From Pezicula radicicola (Eukaryota; Ascomycota; Leotiomycetes; Helotiales; Dermateaceae), in assembly GCA_003008705.1 (NCBI GenBank), contig PDUO01000010.1, positions 558,001 to 622,000 on the forward strand: DNA of 64,000 nucleotides. Direction: 5' to 3'. Every line of letters begins with the position of its first letter. Positions within the stretch are counted from its first letter, which is position 1. Below the pieces are notes generated by a model. That model was given only the letters and a program-made list of their open reading frames with translations, searched no databases and was not told the DNA's origin. Positions 23,103 to 33,900 of this stretch are shown one piece after another. The position numbers and the translations under genes were made by a program.

Positions 23103-25211
23103 ATGGTTAGCTTCGATCGAGGGAGGCGGCGCCTATTTCTCCTTTTGGCGGCCGTGGGCCTTGTGTTTTTACTCGTAAACCTTTCTATGCTCTGGGGGTC
23201 AGATGTGCGGTCCAAAATCAGTAACATACCAATCCCAGGCCTGCCAAAGCCAGCAAAGGATAAACCTACGCATCCAGATGTAAGTCAGCTACCTTACATT
23301 TGTTCAGATAGGCCTAAGAACACGCGCTCTATTTCGGTCAACAGATGTGACAAACTAACTCTTTACAGGTTCCCAAGGTCCCATCGTGGTACGATGATAA
23401 TACCGTCTTCGACGAACATGCCAACGTACGCGACCAGCACCCAATTGCTGAGCTCATGAAGAAGGCCGATAAAGCTTGGAACGACTACGAAGAAAGCAGA
23501 TCTACAACTTTCAGAGAGACGGTAGCCAAATACAGGCGCAAATATGGAAGGCATCCGCCGCCGGGTTTCAGAGATTGGTATAAGTTTGCGCGAGACAAGA
23601 ATGTCCACAATATCGACGACTTTGAGCAGGTCATGGACGACCTACGGCCTTTCTGGGGTATGGAGCCCTCTGTTATACGATCCTTAGCAGCCCACATGCA
23701 TGAGAATGAACAGGAGGGTATTTCGGGCATCCACATAAGAGACAAGAAGATCTGGAAGTTAACCAATTTCAATTGGCGCGCCGAGACCATGGCAACCATG
23801 ATTGAGCCTTTTATCAAATATCTGCCAGACATGGATATCGCAATGAATCGACTAGACCAACCTCGAGTCGTTGTTCCATGGGATGATATGCAGAAGCTCC
23901 TTGCTGCAGAAGAAGCCAGCAGGCGAATAGTTCCTGACACTGTTCCTGAGTTCTCAAAAAATATCTCTGGCCTGTACAAAGAAGATGACCCGACTGCTGT
24001 TACAACAGATGCACAATGGTTTTCAGCACCTGGCCAGCAGTATATGATAATTGCCAAGGAGGCGTGCCCGCCTGATTCCCACGCAAGAGATCCACAGTCT
24101 TCGTTGGCTTCCGCTGAAGCTTTGTACAAGGACTCCCGTGGTGGCTTTGTTAACGATTTCAATCGTTCCTCTGACCTTTGCACTATTGGCCCAGAAATTG
24201 AGAACAAGCACGGGTTCCTATTTGCCCCTAGCACGATAGTAGCGAGCAAACGCCTTCTGCCAGTCTTTGGGGAATGCAAAGTGAATGTCAATAGTGATAT
24301 TCTATTCCCTGCTAACATGTATTACAAGAACGATGAACGCTATGCCTATGATCCTACATACGACTATGACTGGGACGACAAAGAGGACAACATGATCTGG
24401 AGAGGTGTTACTTCTGGTGGAACTAACACCGCTGATAACTGGATGAATATGCACCGCCAACGACTTGCTTTAATAACGAATGGGACCGTCATGGCTGACA
24501 AAGACGTTCGTATCATGAGCGAGACCCCCGGAAAGTCAGGAGCATATGAGAATTTCGACCAATTCCGCGCCGGGGATTTTGCCAATCAGTATACCGATGT
24601 TGGCTTTACTGAACCCTTTGCTTGTGTGCCTGATTGCAGCTTTTACGACGGGGTCTGGACGTATAAGAACATGACCACTCTGAGCGAGCAGTTCAAATCT
24701 AAGTTCGTAGTTGATGTTGATGGTCACTCATTTTCAGGACGATGGCATGCGTTCCTTCATAGTAAGAGTCTTGGAATCAAGAGTACGATCTTCCGAGAAT
24801 GGCATGACTCGAGGCTCTTCGCTTGGAGGCATTTTGTACCATTGGATAACCGGTATGATGAGATTTACAGCATCTTGACATACTTTATCGGCCTAGGGAA
24901 ACCTCCGAGCACAAGCACCAGTCCCTATGTCCAAAGACATGACTTTGAAGGCCGTAAATTAGGACGGCAAGGAAGAGAATGGGCTGCCAAAGTACTCAGA
25001 AGGGAGGATCTTGAGGTATGGCTGACTACATTATTGATACGAGAGCTTCTTACTGACAGCAATCTAGATATACACCTTCCGTTTATTGATTGAGTACGCC
25101 CGAATCATTGATGATAATCGAGACCGTATTGGCTACTCAGGAGATGGAAGTGAATTGGACAAGTACGATAGCAAGAACCCGCTGAGCCCAGCCAATGGCG
25201 CACACGGATGA
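23103..25211 (+). CDS. CAP10-type glycosyltransferase family 90, type II membrane protein
   Basis: Three exons, 23103-23279, 23369-25015 and 25068-25211, 655 residues. The N-terminus has a basic cap (SFDRGRRRL) followed by one hydrophobic segment (FLLLAAVGLVFLLVNLSML, about residues 12-30), so it is a type II Golgi/ER protein. The body has FRDWYKFA, the hallmark MIWRGVTSGG with nearby MHRQRLALI, FACVPDC, and the donor-site block FVVDVDGHSFSGRWHAFL with FREWHDSRLFAWRHFVPLD, all diagnostic of the CAP10/LPS glycosyltransferase family. In Cryptococcus, CAP10 acts in capsule formation; in filamentous fungi the glycan product is unknown, though xylosyl- or glucosyl-transfer is typical of the family. 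Exon 3 supplies the C-terminal helix IYTFRLLIEYARIIDDNRD. Confidence 0.93.
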
Positions 25212-26610
25212 TGATTAATGTGGCTCCAGGAGGTTGGTGGACGTGGGCATAAGCGATGGTGTTTGGGCGTTTCCTGTTGGCGATATGATGGATTTGCATA
25301 TTTGTATGTATAATGGCCTGGACAAAGGCTGAAGCTTGTACGTATATTTAAACCAAGAACCAATAATGCTGACAATATCACCTCAAGGTACTACTTAGCT
25401 ATAATCTGTATCAGAATTCTCTATGTTGTTTATTGCATACGTATATCTTTCTGAGACTGCCAGAGAACAAGACATGCTTCAAGTCTTTCCCCTTCGGAGA
25501 ATGAGAACGGATCAAGATGTACTGTACACAATAGACAGGCGCATATATCCCAAGGACATATAGCTTCTTCAGTCAACATATTTTGGTTACAGTAAGATAA
25601 TCGCACACAAAGTAATTCGTGAACCAGGCATAAATGCACTCGATGTACATGTGAATGCATGTCTACGAGCTCGAAGCTTGCCTGCCTAACTATGATGGCG
25701 CGGTAAGCTAACACAGAGAGCATAAAGGCTCAAGTTTGAAAATAAATAACAAGCCGCTCAAAAATCCCTAATGCAGCAAGCTATAGCGGAGGCCTAAAAG
25801 AGAAGAACCATGAGTCACTTCAATTAAACTTAGCTTATGTCTGAATCATCCACTACTACGCCACGAGAATTGACCACACTACAGGTACTTTTTGATGTAG
25901 CAAGTGTCATGCAAGCTCGTTAAAGGAACATTCGATATACCCGGTCATTATCAACGTTGACGATAGTCTACCTTTTCGTACTTAGGCTGGAAAAGTTAGT
26001 AAAAAAGACTAGATGGCTGTTTAATGTAGTGATAGACCAACTATCTAGCTAAAATAGTAGACTATTAGTCCAGAAAGCCAACAGTCTACAAAAGTTACAA
26101 GAAGTTAAGGTAACTTTTTATATAATAGTATAGAAGTAGAGAGGAAGATAATATATACTAGTAGTATTACTCAATTTTAACTAATATAGAGGGGGTTAGA
26201 AAAAATATAGGGGGGAGGGCTACGGCCGCCTCCGAAAAGCCAAAATGCTAGCTTTTCTAGCTTCCCGGCAGATAGCATAGACGGCGGTCTAGAAAAGCCA
26301 CTTAAATAGTAGACTAATAGGCCTAAAAAGCTAGTCTAGTCTACTAATTTAGTAGACCAAAAAGCTAAGTTATTTAGCTTATCTTGCTTCCCGTAGACTA
26401 TCGTCAACGTTGGTCATTATTTCCATTCAGGGTCGCCATCAGACACATTACAGCAAATAGTTTAGAGCAGTACAAGATACAGTGAACTTGAGACAGTGTT
26501 TCTTCCCGATAAGTCAATTTCTAAGAGAAAAATAACAGCAAAAGTTTCTCAGTATATCAATACTATTACTCAGTTGCAAGCCAACAACACCGCGATTTCT
26601 TTCCTTCACA
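25212..26610. other. Intergenic region interrupted by a MITE
   Basis: About 1.4 kb between the stop of the GT90 gene and the stop of the convergent methyltransferase gene; the transposable element at 25952-26412 accounts for a third of it. No gene recognised outside the element. Confidence 0.55.
25952..26412. mobile_element. Non-autonomous hAT-like MITE, 461 bp
   Basis: The element starts CAACGTTGACGATAGTCTAC and ends in the exact reverse complement, so the terminal inverted repeats are 20 bp and perfect. It is bounded by GTCATTAT at 25944-25951 and 26413-26420, an 8-bp target-site duplication. Inside are several further copies of the word TAGTCTAC/GTAGACTA in both orientations close to the ends, as expected of subterminal transposase sites, and a GC-richer core (about 26215-26295). 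There is no coding frame. An 8-bp duplication is the hallmark of hAT-superfamily elements, so it was probably mobilised by a hAT transposase encoded elsewhere. Perfect ends and an intact duplication suggest recent insertion. Confidence 0.9.
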
Positions 26611-27748
26611 TCACTTCCAAGCAACCCCAACCCAAGCAACCATCCCAATCTTAGCAAAACCCTCCCCTTCCTCAAAGGCATCCAACTTCCGTAACTCCTC
26701 AGCCAAAATGCCCGGCAACATCGCCGCCTCCTCCTCACTATAGCCCTTGAAAAACATATCTTTAAACAGTAACATATTGTCCACCAACTGGTCAAGAGTC
26801 GGTGCTTCAGCTGCTGTTTTCATGGATTTAATGGAGATTTGGCTGCCGAATCCTGAGTCTTCAAGTTGACGAAGTAGCCAAGATCCGCGTTCCCAATCGC
26901 CTGGGAGGTTCCATTGGAATGGTTGTTCTGTAGGTCGGATTCTGAGGGACGTGGCATTGAATGCTACTGTGAAGTTGCGTTCTAAGAGGAATATTAGTTT
27001 GGTTTCTTGTTTTGATTAGTTGAAATATCGCCGATGGTTATCCAGATAGTGAACAGTGAAGTGAGAAGAGCTCAGAGTTACAACATACCATACCAAGTCG
27101 TAACAACAGCAACACCGCCCGGTTTCAATACCCTCCACATCTCCTTAGCAGCCTTAACCGGTCCCTCCAAATCAGTGGGATCAGGTGAAAAGCCAAAGTT
27201 CGTGATAACGTGACTGAAAGTCTCATCTTCCAATCCCTTCAAGTCCCTCACATCCAGAACCTTAGTCTCGACATTCTTCCAGTTGAACTTTTCAGCTTTT
27301 TGCTTCACGACCTCTAGTACTCCCGGAGCAAGGTCTGCGGCAAGAATTCGTGCTTCTTCAGAGAATGTTAGTGAGGTGTGGAGGTTGATGGACTTTGTTT
27401 TGAACTTACCTGGGTGTAGGTCTTTGATGCAGCCGGTTACGATGCCCGTGCCAGATGCATTATCGAGGATGTATGACTCGTTGGTTATTGGAGGAGTGAT
27501 ATCTTTGATAACAGCTTTTGCAACTGTAGTGGTTGTGTTGCTAGCCCTGAGTCTCGTGTCAGTCATCGTAAGTCAGGAGGATTGGAGTGTGTGATTTGAA
27601 GCGAGCTCGGTAGTCCATAGCGCATTTCAAGCAAAAGCCTTCTCCCAAACTTGAAAATAATCTCTATATAGAGGTTCGCTCTCATGAAAATGACTTACAT
27701 GCGATCATAGGTATTTGAATGTGTGTCGTGAAAAGTTTTGGATGCCAT
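26611..27748 (-). CDS. Class I SAM-dependent methyltransferase
   Basis: Four exons, 27748-27699, 27546-27410, 27355-27089 and 26981-26611, 274 residues, phases consistent. Motif I is ILDNASGTGIVTG, motif II LAADLAPGVLEVVKQKA, motif III region VLDVRDLKGLEDETFSHVITNFGFS, and the post-motif AAKEMWRVLKPGGVAVVTTWY, the standard order of the Methyltransf_11/25 group. The C-terminal part is a helical lid of a kind seen in fungal small-molecule methyltransferases. The protein should be soluble. It starts about 480 bp from a decayed polyketide-synthase carrier-protein fragment in divergent orientation, so a role in secondary metabolism is possible; the substrate cannot be read from the sequence. Confidence 0.88.
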
Positions 27749-28227
27749 GATTGCGGTAGTTATTGTACGAAAGAAGCTGGGGAATCTCAAAGATGTAAAG
27801 AGGAGTTGCATGATATGAGTTTCATTTTCATTTTCATGAATCTACTGGGTTTTATATACAGAAACCACAGCAATATCTCCGATCTGTCTTGTATTGAAAG
27901 TCTCCAAAAAGTCTCCATAAGTCTCCGTGAGGCACGTGGTACCGGAAACTTTTCAAAAGAAAGTCTCCGATTGTGACTGTTTGGATATTTGAGAATGTTT
28001 TTAATTTCTTTGTAGATGGCTATCTTACTTTAATGGAGAAATTTCTGGTTGCTTACCTCTCAAGGTTGAGTTAATTTGAGTCAGTTAGATATTAGGCTTG
28101 CTTATTGTATTAACATGCATCTCAACCTGAGTGTTTGCAGGCTGTTACATCCCATCTCCCAAAGAAAATAATCAAATCATCAGGGTATTGCTTTCTCCAG
28201 TTTTCTAATATGAAGCTAGGATAGTAA

Positions 28228-28581
28228 GTGGAAAATATGTCTATCATTTGACTGGAATGTGAAATGTCAGAAATTACAGATGAGACCTCTTTTAAGGAGT
28301 TGGGAGTTGACTCGCTCCTTACAATCTTAATCACAAGCCGGGTCCGTATGTAAGCCAACTAGACGTTGCCGGCATCGATATTTGTGGAGTTTCCAACCGT
28401 TGGCCGACTTCGCGCATAGTTTCAACCCAAGGCCTCCAGCCCAATCAGGATAGTGAAGAACAATTCTAAGAAAGGAAACGACTCGAGTAGCCACAGTTCT
28501 GTGTTCAAAGAGTTTCCTGCGCGGCCTTCGATATCTGACAGTTTTACTAAACAAAGCAACTTCTATCGCTTAGCTGAATGA
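28228..28581 (+). pseudogene. Decayed acyl-carrier-protein fragment of a fungal polyketide synthase
   Basis: One continuous frame reads through the ACP landmarks: EITDETSFKELGVDSLL (the attachment serine codon is at 28312-28314), then ILITSRVR, and after two stops LPASIFVEFPTVGRLRA, which is the second half of the ACP helix bundle in non-reducing PKSs, and then a serine-rich inter-domain linker. In-frame stops are TGA at 28249, TAA at 28351, TAG at 28360 and TAG at 28417. Each can arise from a sense codon by one C-to-T or G-to-A change, as expected of repeat-induced point mutation or of long neglect. No other PKS domain was recognised nearby, so this is an isolated fragment. Non-functional. 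Confidence 0.72.
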
Positions 28582-30521
28582 GTGAAAGCGATGTGTACTT
28601 AGGCACAGAGGCAGGGGATGTTTTATGGAGAAATAAGGTCTTTTCGTACAATATTCGCGGAAGAATAAAATAGGTAAGTCGGTAGTAAGACCATTCTATT
28701 ATCTAGGAAGATGGATGGCCTCGTTTCCATGCTAGACTTTTGGAAATGCAATGTAAATACCATGTATTCCCAATTCCACTCATCTGTACATGTAAAAAGT
28801 TATATTGATTCCAAGCCAGTCTCGTCTATCTGAGCATCATCATTAATGCCCTGATCTCTACATAGTATCCCCCCTATGGCCTTCCGTTGTGTGGTACGAA
28901 ACTCCTTTAAATAGTCAGCAGCCTCCTCAAAAAAAAACATATATGTGCTGGTTATCATATTCAATATAGAGATATTCGAATAATTTTAATAGACCTCTTG
29001 TTTCTTTATGCTGGTACCCGTCTGAGTCACAGGTGAATGGAGTGGGTTTAATGGAGTTGGGACCCGAGCACTGTTGCGTGGAGTTGAAGACTATGCGACG
29101 ATGGTTTAATTGTGAAATTTGAAGTTTCGATAGACCAAAAAAAAGCAGAGGATGGAAAATTAGGAATAATTCTCAGATAGGAGTTGTTGGCGGTCGCTAG
29201 GGTACCTTGGGAATAGCTAAATTCTAAGAATTATCTAACAGGTATGTCGAATGCTCCATCTGAAAATATTGCACTTCAAAGGAGTACCCAGCCTAGGTAT
29301 TAGTACAATGTACTGGGTTCAAGAGCAGCATGGTTTTTCTTTGTTGAAACTGCTTTACCTTTGCCCTCGTTAGCATTCTTGTTGCCTGTTATGACCGGCT
29401 CATCATTATCTTCGTCGTCCCAAGATTAATCTTCTCGATATCAACCCTTAGCCTGGACTCTTCGTCTAGATACTTGGGCCTGTAGATTTGCTTCATTCCT
29501 TAGCCAGATCATCCACCAGAACCCTCTCTTCCTCCTCCGCCAGACTATGTTGAGACTTGACTCTGAGTCTTAATCTTTACGCATAGTCCTAAACGAACCC
29601 CTCTATTTTGGCCAACAACGCTTAAATTTTGTAGTCCATCAAGTGGTAAATTCGCTTGAAGCACTCACTACTGACTGACTGTAGCAAGTGTAAAAAAGTA
29701 ACCGAGGATTCGATTGTGTGTCCAAAATAAAGGGAAGAAAAAGAAACTAGAAAAGAGCCGTTCTCATTTATTTTTCCTAGATGGACTTATGTAGAAAAAG
29801 GCTGAGTTAAGTCCGTGGATCTTGGGGGGACAACTATCTTGAGTGGTAAGTGTAAAATGGTATATGCTTAGTGGAATTAACCCTTTAGCCACGTGGATTT
29901 AAGCCTCCATTTCAATGATACTAATAAATACAATTAGTTGTAACGCATATTCAAGCTTTAGCTACCTTATTTTTGTGACTGAAAGGCATCGGGACTCACC
30001 TCTTCGCTCTTGCTTCTTTTAAGCGAGCTATGACAACAATCAGGACGAGAAATAGCCAAGTAAACGCCTCTAAGACCTCATTTTGGATTGGGAATGGCAG
30101 AAATTCTAAGCTAAAAAGGGACTAGGAGGCAAAAGTAGATTCGCTTTTAGGGGGGTAATACATAAACACTACAAACTCCTCTTATTCGAGTATTTTAAAG
30201 CAAGGCCAGGACGCACCGATTGTTAGTTTTGTTTCCGAAGAGCTAGCTCTCAAATTCAATAAATAAAGATATAGAATATAATCAGAAAATTAACAGAGAT
30301 CTCATGCTTAAATATCTTCTGCTATATCAGTTTATGAACCACGTCTAACACTACAAGATTCACTCTAAGTAGCATGTAACTAGCGAGCAATCAACTGGCG
30401 AAAAGCACATATCATGTATTCAGCATAAGAGAGACTGTCGACTATAGCTGCTAATATTGTTCAAGCATGACCACTCACTTTAGTACGAAAGGCACAAAAA
30501 GTATTGTTCCTCGCTTGCAGG
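28582..30521. other. Gene-free, AT-rich stretch
   Basis: About 1.9 kb without a supported gene. A weak trace of a minus-strand glutamate-rich frame broken by several TAA/TAG codons lies at about 29400-29680 but could not be identified. No repeats with clear ends were seen. Confidence 0.5.
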
Positions 30522-30991
30522 CTACCTAGTTTCCCTCGTGGGAACGCCTCCATTTTGCATGTCACGTAAATCGGGTTCGTAGTAGAAAGTACTATTTTTT
30601 ATTCCACCAATAGGGAAGCACCCAACCGATACCTTGAAATCGTACCTTTTCTCAAATTGTTCTAGAAGGCGGGTCCGTGGATCCTTTTCTATGGACATGC
30701 TTCCATCCTGCTTGTTTTGTTGAAACACACATTAGATAGTATTTTTCATTGTACCTTTGTTGCCGCGATACCAACGAGAATGAATGTTAGACTATGTATA
30801 TAGAGTTGAGTCCCCAGTATACTCCCACTACACCATGCACTACGAGCGGTGTCGTCTGGAGTAGTATAAACTATTTCCCCTGAAAAATGGTTAGAAAAAT
30901 CCTCAAATCAGCATATATAAGTAACCTATTCCCCTTTTCGAAACTCACGGATTACCAAAACAAGAATAGTCCTACTATTAAACGACATCAT
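30522..30991 (-). CDS. Small predicted protein of unknown function with one hydrophobic segment
   Basis: A three-exon model, 30991-30949, 30879-30755 and 30707-30522, gives 117 residues with consistent phases and good sites (GTGAGT donor, TTTTTCAG acceptor; second intron 47 nt). It starts MMSFNSRTILVLVI, has a probable membrane-spanning stretch (GTQLYIHSLTFILVGIAA, about residues 39-56) and a polar C-terminal part with SIEKDPRTRLLEQFEKRYDFK and a tyrosine/proline-rich end. No family was recognised. The two independent introns joining three open frames argue for a real gene; an alternative acceptor three bases upstream would add one glutamine. It could also be the remains of a longer gene. Confidence 0.5.
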
Positions 30992-33900
30992 CGCTCCGAA
31001 AATCACAAGCCTTCTCGGGACGATTCTGAGAATTGTGATAAGCTAGCGAAACTTTAGACGTGCAATGCAATGTTCTAAGTGAGTTCCGCTCAACCTTAAA
31101 CAAAAAGGCTCTTTAGTAGTTCGTTCTTGCTCAATAACTACCGATCCTTCCGATCATACACTAGGACTCCGAGCATTGCATCCTTACTCTACTACTTACT
31201 ATACTAGAGCTTCCAGAAGGGGCTTTGTGCTGGAGAGGGCAGGGAGATATTTGCTTCAAGAAGCAGATGGCTGAATATGGAATCTTTAACTTTGGTGATT
31301 TACAGGAGGTCGGGGATAAAGTGGTTGAAGATTGTAAAAGATGACAAGAAATGGATGACAGCTAGCAACAGAGGCAATGACTTTATACACTTAGAAATGT
31401 GACACCGTAGAGAAGACATGATAATAATAATCAAGGAAAGACTTCTAGCATAGCAAATCTTCGTGTACAACTTATAAATAAGATCGATTCAGTTGAAGCT
31501 AGAAGAGAAACTTAGCGTAACCCTATTGTGAATTGTTGATTCTGATATACCTTTGTGGAAAATACTTGGATTGTGTAAAGGCAACACATGTCTTATTTGC
31601 CAAGTCCGAGATCGCAATCAAGGCAAGCAAGCAAACTTGCACCATTGTACCATATCATATAAATATACTGGTTGACTATTTTTCAGACAATGGCAGATAT
31701 GAAGTAACGACTTTGCACACTTGCCTAAGTCCCGACAGAAAAAACAATATTCATCCCTTCGTGAGTCGCGAAATCCATTTCAAAAACTCGCCTCCCTTAT
31801 CTATATATACTGTTCTCACTGACCTGGCTCTTCATCATTCATATCTAGCGTCGGTTTTACTTTTCTTTTGAAGTAACAGAGAGTAAGTTCAAACCAATTG
31901 TTTTGCTCCGCGGTAAGAGAGGCGTCTTACTTCGAAACTAAGTAACAAGTAAGCGGGTAGCTAACAAATTTTTCACTTGAATCTAGACGGAAGGCCCTCC
32001 GGTGGAATTCTAACATTGATTGGGAGCCAGTCTGAGCGATTAAGAATTTGCGCATCATGCGGCTACAGCGTTTATCTCACTTGAGAAGCCAAAACTCATA
32101 AATTGTGAAATATGTAGTAGAACATGGACCTAACATTCGACGAATTGCACCTAGTACGCAGAAGCACCAGTAGACAGTAAATAGTAGCCTCACACCTCAT
32201 CACAAAACGAGTCTAATAAGGCCCTAAGGCTCAAGTCCGCCTCCCTTCCACCAACCAACCAAGCGTTGAGAGATGCGCCGCCACAACGTCAACCTGCATC
32301 TTTTATACTACTGTACTCCGGCAGTAGTAGCTTGCGTTAAATGCAATGCAGATCCCTTCACTAGGATTTTGGTATCAAGTGCAAACATAATACAACAGTC
32401 GTATTCAGAAATCAAACAGTTACTCAATAAAAAGACATCAATTATTTCGGAACTCGAAAATTGTACTATACTGCACTATAAAAGATAATTGAAATGAAAA
32501 TTGTATACTGAAGAGACAGAAGCTCGAGGTCTATAAGTACCTAGAGATAAAACAAGCGAAGCTTGTTTTTACCAGTACATACCTACTGTACCTTATTGGT
32601 AGTGGATGATAGATGCAGTAGTTTGAGAAGTTTAGGTTAAGGCGTCCTTGGCATCTGATGTTTCTACTGATTGCTTTTCATTATTATTCTTTGCAGCTGG
32701 CTTTTGAAATTTTCTGATTTTTGAGTTTGAGTTATGTACTGTACAGTAGTTTGGTTTGGTGGGCTATGATCTTACTGTAAGTGGTAGGTTGTCGGCTAAA
32801 GTTGTGGTAACTCGCGTTAGATCTTAGGACTACTGCGTGTCTACGGCCGCTTGACATGACATTTGCATATCGCATCTCTCTATCCTTTTATTTCTAATTT
32901 CGGCGATTAAAGAAAGATGGCGGTGGTGTTGGTGGTGACGATTAGTACGAGCTTCTTCGGTCCTAATAGTCTTTAGCGAGAAATGAAGGACGACACTCCG
33001 CCGGCGTGTGCAAAGGTTGTGGCTTACGGGCCTTGAGGATTTTCGCACTTCTCAGTGCCGTACAATTTTTACGTGGCTTTCGTGTGTGCAGATTTCAATG
33101 AAGACCGGAGAAAAGCTCAGTTGAGGTTGGAGTTGGTAGATCAGAGATCGACAGCAAACGTGCGCTGCAAGAAGGCTGCAGAGTCCAGGCTAAGCAAGGC
33201 AGGCTATCGTTAATCGAGAGATGGATCATGGCTGTATGGATAAAGGGCTAGCGAACATCTTGGGTCGGAGCTTTTGTTATACCTATCCTTGTACATACTT
33301 CCAAGACTGATAATAGATTAATGTTTGATGAAAGGACTGACATGAGCCAAAGTTTAAGCATCGCTTCGACCGTTTATCGAAGCTTGAGGTGCTTATGGGT
33401 TGGGATAAGTGATAATCCCGAGCCAACGTTCTTCTCATACAGTAGTAGCTTCGGGCATTTTCTGAGCTTTAAAAGGGGGTCAGTGAGCTTTGTTTTGCTT
33501 GGACTACTCTTGAACGCGTTATCAATAATATCAATATACGTAGATACTACACTATAGGTTCCCTAATAAGGATAGTGGTGGGCTGGCGGCTCCTTCGGTG
33601 GCTGGACAGTCGGGTTGCCGAAGTTGAAGGAGGGTAGGGAACCCTGTATATATTATTCGGTATGCTTCCCCCTTTAAGAAGGATGAGTGAGAGTCTGGGG
33701 CGGCTAAATTTCGGGGGGAGGGGAGAGAGAGCAAGAGCACAGCACCTGGACTTTCTGGAGAACGTGCTGCGAGTGCTACCGTACTGGGCAACAGCATGCG
33801 GCATTGCAGTAATGTCCGATAGATCATAGTCGAGCAGGAACAAGATATCCGAGCCTTCTGATAACTCAAATATCAAGAAATTACTGTCCTGATGCCGGAA

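Noticed and set aside
23485..24318. 277-codon minus-strand frame inside the GT90 gene
   Set aside because: It is antisense to a strongly conserved glycosyltransferase exon and has no family features of its own.
29400..29680. Minus-strand glutamate-rich broken frame (SLAEEEERVLVDDLAKE) considered as a transposase helix-turn-helix relic
   Set aside because: The resemblance is confined to a short acidic helix, with stops on either side and no second motif; insufficient to name a family.
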